A DNA stretch of 64,000 nt from Saccharibacter sp. 17.LH.SD (GTDB lineage: Bacteria > Pseudomonadota > Alphaproteobacteria > Acetobacterales > Acetobacteraceae). This document shows positions 54,033 through 63,318 of the stretch, piece after piece. The stretch spans positions 310,001-374,000 of the forward strand of contig NZ_WVHO01000011.1 of NCBI RefSeq assembly GCF_009834805.1. Direction: 5' to 3'. The notes under the pieces were generated by a model, which searched no databases, was not told the origin of the DNA, and saw only the letters and a program-made list of their open reading frames with translations. The position numbers and the translations under genes are program-made. Positions within the stretch are counted from its first letter, which is position 1; each line of letters starts with the position of its first letter.

Positions 54033-54108
54033 TGGTGAACCGGCTGGGACTCGAACCCAGGACCATTCGATTAAAAGTCGAATGCTCTACCAACTGAGCT
54101 ACCGGTTC
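54033..54108 (-). tRNA. tRNA-Lys (anticodon TTT)
   Basis: All arms fold: acceptor GAACCGG/CCGGTTC, D arm GCTC/GAGC, anticodon stem TTCGA/TCGAA with loop CTTTTAA, T arm CTGGG/CCCAG with TTCGAGT. A genomic CCA is encoded. The 76-nt gene has its 3' end facing the glycosyltransferase patch, a usual site for island insertion, but I found no 3'-end duplicate near 48.7 kb. Confidence 0.97.
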
Positions 54109-54182
54109 ACTTCGGGAGTGTTGATACATAAGCTATAAAGAGGCGTCAACCCAACGCTCAGAAAAAACTCCTCTTTCATCCA

Positions 54183-54217
54183 TTTTCTGCCCTCCTTACG
54201 AAAGAAAGGGCAGAAAA
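54183..54217. terminator. Hairpin downstream of ppiB
   Basis: TTTTCTGCCCT (54183-54193) pairs perfectly with AGGGCAGAAAA (54207-54217) over 13 nt. It lies 10 nt beyond the ppiB stop on the minus strand. Confidence 0.6.
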
Positions 54218-54226
54218 TTTACTCTA

Positions 54227-54703
54227 TTATTCTTCAATATAGGCTTTTACGATATGGTCAGGCTCTTTCACCATTCCTGAAGCACCGGAACCGCGTTTGA
54301 TCTTATCAACATACTCCATGCCTTCAATGACTTGCCCGGCAATCGTATATTGCCCATCCAAGGATGGAACTTTTTCAAACATAATGAAAAACTGGCTGTT
54401 CGCCGTGTGGGGCTGCATTGTACGAGCCATACCAAGCGTGCCACGCTCAAAAGAAGCTTCACGCGTAAATTCTGCAGGCAAATCAGGATAGCTGCTTCCA
54501 CCCGTTCCCGTTCCGGTTGGGTCCCCACCCTGGGCCATAAAGCCCTCAATCACACGGTGGAACTTCACACCATCGTAAAACCCTTCTTTTGCCAGCGTCT
54601 TCAAACGCTCCACAGCCTTAGGGGCCAAATCGGGACGAAGGGCAATAACCACCTTCCCGTGCGTCAGTTCTAAAACGAGTTTTGGGCCTGTTTTTTCTAC
54701 CAT
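54227..54703 (-). CDS. ppiB: Peptidyl-prolyl cis-trans isomerase (cyclophilin)
   Basis: The 158-residue cyclophilin catalyses proline isomerisation in the cytoplasm; no signal peptide is present with this start. Core motifs are VKFHRVIEGFMAQGGDPTGTGTGG, GTLGMARTMQPHTANSQFFIM and LDGQYTIAGQVIEGMEYVDKI. The ATG at 54703 (MVEKTG) is preferred because AAGGAAAG precedes it; a longer frame starting at 54784 adds a non-family leader that runs into coaD. It is probably the last gene of gyrA-coaD-ppiB. Confidence 0.94.
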   Translation of the reverse strand: MVEKTGPKLVLELTHGKVVIALRPDLAPKAVERLKTLAKEGFYDGVKFHRVIEGFMAQGGDPTGTGTGGSSYPDLPAEFTREASFERGTLGMARTMQPHTANSQFFIMFEKVPSLDGQYTIAGQVIEGMEYVDKIKRGSGASGMVKEPDHIVKAYIEE

Positions 54704-54743
54704 GATGTTATCTTTCCTTAAATTTGAAGGCATCATCACACAA

Positions 54744-55244
54744 TCATGGATGAGCCAATTTCGCCCGGACACGAGCAGCCACATCTAGGCTAACAAATGG
54801 AGAAATATCCCCACCAAGTCGGGCAATCTCTTTAACAATCCGGCTTGCTGTCGTGCGATGCTCCTCAGACGACAATAAAAAAACCGTTTCTATCTCTGGG
54901 GCTAATCGCCTTAGTGCACCCGCCAACTGTGTTTCAAAATCAAAATCACCAGCAGAGCGTAAACCGCGAATAACCGTCCCAGCGCCAGCCGCATGAACCG
55001 CATCCACAAGAAGATTATCAAAACCTCGCACTGAGATACGGCCCCTATGTGGCAGTCGCGTCACTTCATGCTGCACACTGTCCAACCTCTCCTCTAATGA
55101 AAGGAGAGGATGCTTGCCATCATTAACAGCCACCCCGATGATAACATGATCAAACAACGCAGCGGCTCGCTCAATAACATCAAGGTGCCCGAAGGTGATC
55201 GGATCAAACGTCCCAGGATAAAACCCAATCCGCGACTTACTCAT
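54744..55244 (-). CDS. coaD: Phosphopantetheine adenylyltransferase
   Basis: The 166-residue enzyme makes dephospho-CoA from phosphopantetheine and ATP. Visible motifs are [22 protein letters not shown] (nucleotidyltransferase TxGH), [16 protein letters not shown] and [17 protein letters not shown]. The start ATG at 55244 lies within the last codons of gyrA, giving an 8-nt overlap. The longer frame to 55316 is inside gyrA coding sequence and not preferred. Confidence 0.95.
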   Translation of the reverse strand: MSKSRIGFYPGTFDPITFGHLDVIERAAALFDHVIIGVAVNDGKHPLLSLEERLDSVQHEVTRLPHRGRISVRGFDNLLVDAVHAAGAGTVIRGLRSAGDFDFETQLAGALRRLAPEIETVFLLSSEEHRTTASRIVKEIARLGGDISPFVSLDVAARVRAKLAHP

Positions 55245-58035
55245 CGGCAGCTGGCTGGACATCCTCACCGCCTTCCAAATCATCGACAGTACCTTCGTCT
55301 TCCTCAGAACTGTCATCCTCCATCACAGGAAAGACACTAATCACACGCTCATCACCTTCCATGCGGAAAAGTGTAACACCCCCGGCTTGACGGGACATAA
55401 CCCTTACTTGCTCAACGGGTAAACGAATTAAACGCCCAGTATCCGTCACCATCATCACATCAGTTCCTTCCAATGTGACCATGCTACCAACGACCTCGCG
55501 TCCACGCCGTGCATTCGAGAAGGTCATATTATTCAGCCCCTGCCCGCCACGACCGGAAACACGATAATCATAGGCTGAAGAACGACGTCCGAACCCTGTA
55601 TCCGTTACAGTCAGGAGAATCTCTTCTTGCTCAGACAGTTCAACAAAACGCTCTTCTGTCAAAGCCGTATCATAGACTGAAACATCTTCATCATCGACGT
55701 CGATATCGGCACTCTCTTCCTGAAGCTCATCACCTTGATCTTGAGCCGCAGCAGCACGACGACGCGCATTCGCCATTTTAAGATAAGAGGCACGCTCTTC
55801 AACACTTGCTTCAACGTGGTTCAGCACGCTCAACGAAACCACCTTATCGCCCGTCGCCAGCTTAATACCACGCACACCCGTGCTTCCCCGTCCCGCAAAC
55901 ACACGCAGCGTCTCATCTGTGATTTGGAAACGAATAGCACGTGCCTGTCGTGTAGCGAGGAAGACATCTTGTCCTTCACGACATGTGGCAACACCTATCA
56001 GTGAATCGCCATCATCCAGCTTCATTGCAATAAGCCCAGAAGAACGAATATTGCGAAAATCACTTAAACGATTACGCCGCACATTCCCCGATGCTGTCGC
56101 AAAAACAAGGTGAAGATCTTCCCACAGCGTCTCATCCTGCGGTAATGGAAGCACCGCCGTAATGGTATCTTCGCCCAACTCTGGCAGAAGATTAACCAAT
56201 GCACGCCCTTTAGCCGTTGGTGCCGCTTCTGGCAGATGCCAGACCTTCATTCGGTACGCTTTGCCACCTGACGAGAAGAACAATACCCATTGATGGGTAT
56301 GCGCATTAAAGCTACGTATTACGATGTCATCACCACGTCGCCCAGCGGCCTTACGGCCACGTCCGCCACGATTTTGTGACCGAAACAGCTCTAATGATGT
56401 ACGCTTAATGAAACCATCGCGCGTAATCGTCACCACCATCTGCCCGGGCTCGACCAAACTTTCATCTGACTGATCGCCCAGCGCATTAGAAATTTCGGTT
56501 GCACGTGGATCTTGCATGACAGCACGTGCTGCCTGCAATTCATCACGCATCACTTCCATGCGACGAACGTGACTCCCGACGATTTCGAGCAGTTCGGCAA
56601 TTTTTACGCTCACATCATTCAGTTCAGCCTGGATTTTGCCACGTTCCAACCCTGTCAAACGCTGCAAACGTAGCTCCAAAATACCACGTGCCTGGGCTTC
56701 TGTAAGATGCACGCGCCCATCAACAATCTCATTTCCATCATCATGGATAAGCTCTAGAAGCGGTTCGACATCCGCTGCAGGCCAATCACGCGCCATCAGC
56801 CCTTCTCGAGCCGTCGCCGCATCAGGTGCCGAGCGAATAAGCGCGATGACCTCATCAATATTGGCAACAGCCAAAACAAGCCCAACCAGAAGATGCCCAC
56901 GGTCACGCGCTTTGTTGAGGTCAAAACGTGCACGACGCAGGATAACGTCTTCACGGAAGCGGATAAACGCATCCAAAACGTCCCGCAGTCCCATTGTACG
57001 AGGGCGCCCCTCATCCAATGCTAGCATGTTGACGCTAAAACTCGTCTGGAGCTGGGTGAAACGATAAAGCTGATTGAGCACCACTTCTGGTGTGGCATCG
57101 CGTTTCAACTCAATCACCACACGCATGCCGGAGCGGTCACTCTCATCGCGGATATCAGAGATTCCTTCAACCTCCTTATTCCGAACGAGGTCAGCAATCT
57201 TCTCTTGTAAGGTCGCTTTGTTAACCTGATACGGAATTTCCGTCACCACAATCGCAAAGCGATCTTTACGGACCTCTTCAATTTCCGCCCGTGCCCTCAC
57301 AGGGATAGACCCACGCCCCGTCTCATAAGCCTGGCGAATACCCTTACGGCCCATAATGATCCCGCCTGTTGGGAAATCAGGCCCAGGCACCCAAACCATG
57401 AGCTCTTCCAACGTCATGGTAGGATTAGCGATCAATGCCAAAACAGCATCGATAATCTCGGTAGGATTATGGGGCGGGATGTTTGTGGCCATCCCTACCG
57501 CAATCCCCGAAGCTCCATTCACCAGCAAATTCGGGAACGCCGCTGGGAGAACCTGTGGCTCACTCTCGCTTTCATCGTAATTCGGCTGAAAATTGACCGT
57601 ATCGCGCTCAATATCATCCAGAAGAAAAGAAGCCGATTTTGCTAAGCGCGCCTCAGTATAACGCATAGCTGCAGGGCTATCACCGTCAACTGACCCAAAG
57701 TTCCCCTGGCCGTCGATCAACTTAACACGCATCGACCAATGCTGCGCCATACGCACCATGGCATCATAAATCGAACTGTCACCGTGAGGGTGATATTTAC
57801 CCATCACGTCACCCACCGCGCGGGCTGACTTACGATACGGCTTATCAGCAGTAAATCCGCTCTCACGCATCGCGTAAAGAATGCGCCGATGCACTGGCTT
57901 TAGCCCATCACGTACGTCCGGCAGCGCACGCGCCACAATTACGGACATGGCATAAGCCAGATAGGAGGAGCGCATCTCCTCCTCAATCGTCACTGGAAGG
58001 CGGTCAGAAGGCAGAAGGTCGTGCGGCTCGCTCAA
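55237..58035 (-). CDS. gyrA: DNA gyrase subunit A
   Basis: The 932-residue gyrase subunit is longer than E. coli GyrA (875). The catalytic Tyr is Y126 ([10 protein letters not shown]). The quinolone-determining segment [10 protein letters not shown] keeps Ser and Asp (S87 and D91) at the E. coli 83 and 87 positions. The GyrA box is QNRGGRG. Extra length comes mainly from an acidic insertion around residues 765-795 ([21 protein letters not shown]) and a strongly acidic C-terminal tail (about 905-932). Divergent from pabB. Confidence 0.97.
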   Translation of the reverse strand: MSEPHDLLPSDRLPVTIEEEMRSSYLAYAMSVIVARALPDVRDGLKPVHRRILYAMRESGFTADKPYRKSARAVGDVMGKYHPHGDSSIYDAMVRMAQHWSMRVKLIDGQGNFGSVDGDSPAAMRYTEARLAKSASFLLDDIERDTVNFQPNYDESESEPQVLPAAFPNLLVNGASGIAVGMATNIPPHNPTEIIDAVLALIANPTMTLEELMVWVPGPDFPTGGIIMGRKGIRQAYETGRGSIPVRARAEIEEVRKDRFAIVVTEIPYQVNKATLQEKIADLVRNKEVEGISDIRDESDRSGMRVVIELKRDATPEVVLNQLYRFTQLQTSFSVNMLALDEGRPRTMGLRDVLDAFIRFREDVILRRARFDLNKARDRGHLLVGLVLAVANIDEVIALIRSAPDAATAREGLMARDWPAADVEPLLELIHDDGNEIVDGRVHLTEAQARGILELRLQRLTGLERGKIQAELNDVSVKIAELLEIVGSHVRRMEVMRDELQAARAVMQDPRATEISNALGDQSDESLVEPGQMVVTITRDGFIKRTSLELFRSQNRGGRGRKAAGRRGDDIVIRSFNAHTHQWVLFFSSGGKAYRMKVWHLPEAAPTAKGRALVNLLPELGEDTITAVLPLPQDETLWEDLHLVFATASGNVRRNRLSDFRNIRSSGLIAMKLDDGDSLIGVATCREGQDVFLATRQARAIRFQITDETLRVFAGRGSTGVRGIKLATGDKVVSLSVLNHVEASVEERASYLKMANARRRAAAAQDQGDELQEESADIDVDDEDVSVYDTALTEERFVELSEQEEILLTVTDTGFGRRSSAYDYRVSGRGGQGLNNMTFSNARRGREVVGSMVTLEGTDVMMVTDTGRLIRLPVEQVRVMSRQAGGVTLFRMEGDERVISVFPVMEDDSSEEDEGTVDDLEGGEDVQPAADE

Positions 58036-58236
58036 AATAGGTCCACCAGTTTCTTAAAGGGTCACAAAGAGAGATGAGTGTAGCTCATTCCACTCTTAAG
58101 TGCCAGTGAAGGCTTCCTGCCAAAATACAGCGTTACCTCCCTTCTCTAAACCTGCTAATCTTACTCCAGGGACTGCCAGATAGTGCAGTATCCTGTGCCA
58201 TACTGTCATTATTAAGATCGTTCTCATTCATCGCCC

Positions 58237-59556
58237 ATGCACGCTTCTTCTGATTCCTTCTGCGTAGAACTTTCCTGGCATCCACCAGAATATTTATTCA
58301 CCCTGTGTCATGGACAGCCCCATAGTGTGTTCCTCGATAGCGGCGGGGACCCTCAACAGGATCGTCACCGCTGGAGCATGCTCTGCCCACACCCGACGGA
58401 CGCACTTACCATCCGAGGGGATAACCCCTCCCTTTACTGGTCTCAACTCCGTCACTTCTGGCAAAAAAACGCCCCTGCACTTCCCTCACACGCAAAGCTC
58501 CCCTTTATGGGGGGAATCATCGCTGTCGCAAGTTATGAAGCCGGACTTGCTTGCGAGGGCATCCGCTCCCGTCATATCCCACCAATTTCCCCCATCACGG
58601 CTTTGGCATGTCGTAATTTTTTTATGATAGACCGGCGTGACAAACGCCTATGGTGGATCAGCCCTGATGGCACTCCACCCCCCAAACTTCCGGACAGCGC
58701 AGCCCAATCAACAAACATTCCATCCCTCTCATGCCATCCAGACTTTGATGAACATGCATGGAATACCGCTATTCGCGATGTGCGACATTACATCCAGCAA
58801 GGCGATATTTTTCAGGCTAATTTAACCATGCGTTGGCACGCACCTCGCTCCGAAAACCTTGATGTGCATGCCCTCTACACACGCCTCCGACATCAATGCC
58901 CTGCGCCCTTTGGGGCATGGTTTCACACACCGTCTTTTAGTCTTCTCAGTGCCTCCGTTGAGCGTTTTCTCAGCCTTTCATCACAAGGCCTTATTGAAAC
59001 ACGCCCTATCAAAGGCACGATCGGCGTATCCACGGACGCAGAACGCAATATCGCCTTACAAAAAACTCTTGCACACGATGAAAAAGAGCGTGCCGAAAAC
59101 ATCATGATCACAGATTTAATGCGTCATGACATTGGGCGTGTCTCTCAACTCGGCTCCGTTCATGTTCCTCAACTTTGCACCGTGGAACGCTTTGCACATG
59201 TTCATCATCTCGTCTCAAGCGTGCAAGGCCAACTAAAGCCAGGCCTTGACGCATTGGACCTTTTAGCTGCGACCCTTCCCCCAGGCTCAGTAACGGGAGC
59301 GCCAAAGCATCGCGCTTTAGAGATCATTGATGAAATCGAAATATCTGCCCGTGGTGCCTATTGTGGTACGCTGTTCCGATTAGGGTGGGATGGAAGCCTT
59401 GATAGTTCCGTCATTATTCGCAGTATCAGTGCGACCTCATCAACTCTTTCCATTGGTGCAGGAGGCGGCATCACATGGCCTTCAGACGCTGCACGTGAAT
59501 ATCAAGAAATGTGCCTCAAGGCCGCTCCTCTCTTGGAAGTGCTGAATCCTTCATGA
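58237..59556 (+). CDS. pabB: Aminodeoxychorismate synthase component I
   Basis: The 439-residue chorismate-binding enzyme converts chorismate plus ammonia into 4-amino-4-deoxychorismate. The C-terminal half shows IETRPIKGTIG (PIKGT Lys characteristic of PabB), ENIMITDLMRHDIGRV, PPGSVTGAPKHRALEIIDEIE and GAYCGTLFRL. No PabA glutaminase domain is fused. Its stop codon overlaps the start of the class IV aminotransferase (ATGA), so the two form a p-aminobenzoate unit. Confidence 0.92.
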   Translation: MHASSDSFCVELSWHPPEYLFTLCHGQPHSVFLDSGGDPQQDRHRWSMLCPHPTDALTIRGDNPSLYWSQLRHFWQKNAPALPSHAKLPFMGGIIAVASYEAGLACEGIRSRHIPPISPITALACRNFFMIDRRDKRLWWISPDGTPPPKLPDSAAQSTNIPSLSCHPDFDEHAWNTAIRDVRHYIQQGDIFQANLTMRWHAPRSENLDVHALYTRLRHQCPAPFGAWFHTPSFSLLSASVERFLSLSSQGLIETRPIKGTIGVSTDAERNIALQKTLAHDEKERAENIMITDLMRHDIGRVSQLGSVHVPQLCTVERFAHVHHLVSSVQGQLKPGLDALDLLAATLPPGSVTGAPKHRALEIIDEIEISARGAYCGTLFRLGWDGSLDSSVIIRSISATSSTLSIGAGGGITWPSDAAREYQEMCLKAAPLLEVLNPS

Positions 59557-60371
59557 ACCAAGCGGCCTTCATTTCGTTTAACGGAACACTTTACCCGGAA
59601 AACCAACCCTGTCTTCCCACAACAGACCGCGGCTTTCTATTTGGCGATGGCCTTTTTGAAACCATGCGTGTGTCTCAAGGAACCGTCCCACTCCTTGAGC
59701 GTCATTATCAACGTTTCACTCACGGATGCCAGGTTCTGCGGTCGCCTCTTCCTGATTTTGATATATTGCACGATGCCATTAAGGCCATTCTAGAAGCCAA
59801 CCATTTACAAGAGGGCTCTCTGAGGCTGAGTTTCAGCCGAGGCCCTGGCCCACGTGGGCTCTCCTTACCGCCGCATCCCTCTCCCTCTTTACTCCTCACG
59901 ACCGCACCTATCCCACAATCTCATCCCACACCGATCCGTCTTGCGCTGAGCCATCAGCATCGCCGTGATGAACGCTCCATTTTATGCCGCGTTAAATCCC
60001 TCAACGCTCTTCCGGCTATTCTCGCACGCATGGACGCGCAAGAACGCGGGGCAGACGATGCGCTCATGCTGAACTACAAAGGAACAATTGCTGAAGCAAG
60101 TTCGGCTACTTTCCTCACATATTGGAAAGGTTCCTATCTTACCCCCCCTCTTGAAGATGGCGCCTTGCCCGGTGTTTCACGCGCTCGCCTCCTTGAGAAA
60201 GGCCTATGCTATGAACACACGCTTGCGCCAGACATGATACAAAATGTCGAAGGAGCATGGCTCATCACAGCCTTAAGCGTTACTCCAATAGCTTCCATCG
60301 ATACGTACCCCATCCCCCTTAGGACCGATATGACGGAAACATTACGCGACATTCTCTATGGGGCACCCTGA
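59553..60371 (+). CDS. pabC: Aminodeoxychorismate lyase-type class IV aminotransferase
   Basis: The 272-residue PLP enzyme begins AAFISFNGTLYPENQP and has DRGFLFGDGLFETMRV, the PLP Lys in CRVKSLNALPAIL, and AEASSATFLTYWKG. It probably cleaves aminodeoxychorismate to p-aminobenzoate and pyruvate. Branched-chain or D-amino acid aminotransferases share the fold, but overlap with pabB (ATG 59553 within its TGA) supports the lyase assignment. Confidence 0.85.
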   Translation: MNQAAFISFNGTLYPENQPCLPTTDRGFLFGDGLFETMRVSQGTVPLLERHYQRFTHGCQVLRSPLPDFDILHDAIKAILEANHLQEGSLRLSFSRGPGPRGLSLPPHPSPSLLLTTAPIPQSHPTPIRLALSHQHRRDERSILCRVKSLNALPAILARMDAQERGADDALMLNYKGTIAEASSATFLTYWKGSYLTPPLEDGALPGVSRARLLEKGLCYEHTLAPDMIQNVEGAWLITALSVTPIASIDTYPIPLRTDMTETLRDILYGAP

Positions 60372-60439
60372 GAAGAAACCACGTTACTCTCATTTCTCTT
60401 CTCCATTGACGCCCAGCCACAAACCCCCACATTGGTGGA

Positions 60440-62575
60440 ATGACAACAAAACATATTTCCCCTCGCCCTAAAGCCCCCGTGGCTCGCCGTAACCCTATCG
60501 TTCTTGAGCAGCTTGGTCGTGTTCGCCAAGATAATTATGCTTGGATGAAAGACGATAATTGGCAGAGTGTTCTACGTGACCCTTCTGTGCTGCGTGGGGA
60601 TATCCGCACCCACTTAGAGGCCGAGAATCACTACGCTGAGGCCATCTTAAAAAATACAGAAACCCTACAAAAAACATTATTCGATGAGATGGTTGGGCGT
60701 ATTCCCCCCGCTGAAGAATCCGTTCCGCTTCCTGATGGGCCGTGGCTTTACGCCCTCCGATTCGAGAAAGACGCGCAATATCCCCTACACACGCGTCGCC
60801 CACGCGACGGTGGCGATGAAGAAATCATTTTAGACGTCAACGAACTTGCCAAACAACATAGCTACTTCAGCCTAGCCCAAGCAGCTCACAGCGATGACCA
60901 TAAATTTTATGTCTATGCTGAAGACGTACAAGGATCAGAGGTCTACCGCATTCAGGTCAAAGACCTTGAGACAGGCAAGCTTTGTGCTCCCCCCGTAGAA
61001 AGCACAACAGGAAGCTTTACCCTATCACCGGATAGCCAATGGCTTTTCTGGGTTTATCGCGATGAATTTGGGCGTCCATCACGTATTTACCGCCGTCCTT
61101 TACGCGGGGGAGAAGATACGCTCGTCTTTGATGAAACCGACCCCGGCTTCTTTATCAGCATCGGCGTCAGTGCCTCACGTCAGTGGATTATCATTGAGCG
61201 CGGAGACCATGATACGAATGAGACTCTTCTCATTCCAGCCCATGCACCCACAACACAGCCCGTCGTGGCCGCTCCTCTCGTTCGCGGAGAACGCTACAGC
61301 CTGACGCACTGGAATGATCACTTCATCATCCTCACCAATCACGATGGCGCTACAGATTTCAAACTCATGATAACGCCCGATACCGCAACAGGACGTGACC
61401 ATTGGCGTAGCTTCCTCCCCCACCAAGAAGGCCATTTTATCCTTAATATCAGCGCTGGGCGTGATTATCTTGTATGGAGTGAACGCCAGAACGGAAATGA
61501 GCATCTCTACGTTCTGCCACGCCACGCCGCCTCTGCAGCCTCCATCCGAGCAGAAGCACACCATATCAGCATGGATGAAGACGCGTATGACCTAAGCCTG
61601 CTCGGCATTTTGGAATATGATCGCCCCGTGCTGCGCTATGTCTATCAATCCCCCACGACGCCAGCCCACTGGTATGACTACAATATGGAGACGGGAGAGA
61701 AAAAACTCCGCAAGGTACGTGACGTCCCTTCTGGGCATAATCCCAGCGCCTATGAAACACGCCGCCTCTTTGCAACAGCACCTGATGGACAGGAAATTCC
61801 CATTACTGTGCTCATGCGTAAAGGAACATCCCTTAATGGATCAAACCCTATGCTTCTGTATGGCTATGGGTCTTACGGGATTTCAATGGAAGCAAGTTTT
61901 TCCACAACAGCGCTAAGCTTAGTCGATCGCGGCTGGATCTACGCCATCGCCCATATCCGAGGCGGCTCTGAAAAAGGCTGGAGTTGGTTCCTTGATGGAC
62001 GTGGTAAAAACAAAACCAACAGTTTTACCGACTATATTGCCTCAGCACGTCACCTTATTGCAGAGGGATATAGCGCACCACGGCGCATCGTGGCCCATGG
62101 CGGCTCTGCCGGTGGCTTGCTGATGGGCGCTGTTGCCAATATGGCACCTGAGCTTTTTGCAGGGATCGCAGCGCAAGTGCCTTTCGTTGATATGCTCAAC
62201 ACGATGTCGGACACAACACTCCCCCTCACACCACCTGAATGGCCAGAATGGGGTAATCCCCTCACAGACCCAGAGGCCTATGACCTCATTGCAAGCTACT
62301 CACCCTATGACAATATTCGCGCCGTAACATACCCCCCAATTCTCGCCATGGGGGGCCTCTCAGACCCACGCGTCACATACTGGGAGCCTGCCAAATGGAT
62401 CGCCCGTTTGCGCGAAGAAGCAAAGGGTGGCCCTTTCCTATGCCGTATTAACATGGAAGCGGGCCATGGTGGGTCTTCTGGGCGCTTTGCACGTTTAAAG
62501 GAAGTCGCTCTCGTACAAGCCTTTGCACTTTGGTGCATAGAGCGGGTTGAAAATCTCAGTACATCTGCTCACTGA
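60440..62575 (+). CDS. ptrB: Oligopeptidase B (S9 family)
   Basis: The 711-residue prolyl-oligopeptidase-family serine peptidase cleaves after Arg or Lys in short peptides. The beta-propeller occupies roughly residues 1-430 and the alpha/beta-hydrolase domain follows. Catalytic groups are S556 (HGGSAGGLLMG), Asp in GGLSDPRVTYWEPAKW and His in MEAGHGGSSGR. No signal peptide is seen, so cytoplasmic location is expected. It overlaps the convergent gene at 62569 by 7 nt. Confidence 0.93.
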   Translation: MTTKHISPRPKAPVARRNPIVLEQLGRVRQDNYAWMKDDNWQSVLRDPSVLRGDIRTHLEAENHYAEAILKNTETLQKTLFDEMVGRIPPAEESVPLPDGPWLYALRFEKDAQYPLHTRRPRDGGDEEIILDVNELAKQHSYFSLAQAAHSDDHKFYVYAEDVQGSEVYRIQVKDLETGKLCAPPVESTTGSFTLSPDSQWLFWVYRDEFGRPSRIYRRPLRGGEDTLVFDETDPGFFISIGVSASRQWIIIERGDHDTNETLLIPAHAPTTQPVVAAPLVRGERYSLTHWNDHFIILTNHDGATDFKLMITPDTATGRDHWRSFLPHQEGHFILNISAGRDYLVWSERQNGNEHLYVLPRHAASAASIRAEAHHISMDEDAYDLSLLGILEYDRPVLRYVYQSPTTPAHWYDYNMETGEKKLRKVRDVPSGHNPSAYETRRLFATAPDGQEIPITVLMRKGTSLNGSNPMLLYGYGSYGISMEASFSTTALSLVDRGWIYAIAHIRGGSEKGWSWFLDGRGKNKTNSFTDYIASARHLIAEGYSAPRRIVAHGGSAGGLLMGAVANMAPELFAGIAAQVPFVDMLNTMSDTTLPLTPPEWPEWGNPLTDPEAYDLIASYSPYDNIRAVTYPPILAMGGLSDPRVTYWEPAKWIARLREEAKGGPFLCRINMEAGHGGSSGRFARLKEVALVQAFALWCIERVENLSTSAH

Positions 62576-63000
62576 GCGTCATCTGACGAATCATGGGGAA
62601 GAGCCGCACATAGTTTTGCCAACCCGGCATCTTGTCCGGCCTTCTCCCTGCAAAGGGTTTGAGCATCAGCGCCGCACATCGTAACGACATCCTCCATATC
62701 GGAGGATAGTACGTCGCGCACGAGGGCGATATCAGGATCGTCCTCATTATTTTCGATGCCTTCAAGCTGTTTTTGAGCTTTATGCATAGCCCCCACCGCG
62801 TTCAAGCAAGAATCACTCGCAGCATCTGGAACGTGGCGCAACACAGCTAAGACTCGATTCACACCGACTCCCTGGACATTGACCATCGGATCGTCATCAT
62901 CTGTCCTTGCCTCTTCGGCCGAAGCATGACCCACAAAAAAAGCCACAGCCAGCAGTGATATGCCCCAAGAACGAAGAAGAATAAGCTTAAAACGCATCAT
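62569..63000 (-). CDS. Secreted protein of unknown function with four cysteines
   Basis: The 143-residue protein has a clear signal peptide (LILLRSWGISLLAVAFFVGHASA, cleavage near residue 28) followed by an acidic stretch (EEARTDDDDP). The mature part is helical and holds Cys in SDSCLNAVG, VTMCGADA, TLCREKAG and KLCAALP, an even number that suits two disulfides. I recognise no family. It lies convergent to ptrB. Confidence 0.65.
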   Translation of the reverse strand: MMRFKLILLRSWGISLLAVAFFVGHASAEEARTDDDDPMVNVQGVGVNRVLAVLRHVPDAASDSCLNAVGAMHKAQKQLEGIENNEDDPDIALVRDVLSSDMEDVVTMCGADAQTLCREKAGQDAGLAKLCAALPHDSSDDAQ

Positions 63001-63184
63001 GAACGGCAGAATACGCTGAGAAATACATCAGAGAAAAGAGGTAGTTGACGTTGTTTTCTTGACTCATAGGAAGAAAACACGTTATCCGGGCACCAATTTA
63101 GCGGGCGTACCAGCCCAGCAACCAGTTCTGGGTCCGGTGTTTAAAGCGTCGGGCCCACCGTTTTTGTCGGGAGCCCGAAGAGTC

Positions 63185-63310
63185 ATGAAGATCCGTAACA
63201 GCCTGAAGTCTGCTAAAATTCGTGACAAGAACTGTCGCGTTGTACGTCGTCGTGGACGTGTTTATGTTATCAATAAACAAAACCCACGCATGAAAGCGCG
63301 TCAGGGCTAA
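63185..63310 (+). CDS. rpmJ: 50S ribosomal protein L36
   Basis: The 41-residue protein is the C-minus form of bL36: it starts [16 protein letters not shown] and ends [15 protein letters not shown]. The zinc-binding Cys/His set of the C-plus form is missing (only one Cys). ATG 63185 is the true start; an upstream in-frame start at 63059 gives a 42-residue leader with no family match. A TPR gene follows, a frequent neighbour in this bacterial family. Confidence 0.96.
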   Translation: MKIRNSLKSAKIRDKNCRVVRRRGRVYVINKQNPRMKARQG

Positions 63311-63318
63311 GTCAGCCA

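Noticed and set aside
57750-57800. Possible quinolone-resistance substitution in gyrA
   Set aside because: Ser and Asp are retained at the two main positions (S87, D91); only the neighbouring Ala-to-Ser difference is seen, which is common natural variation.
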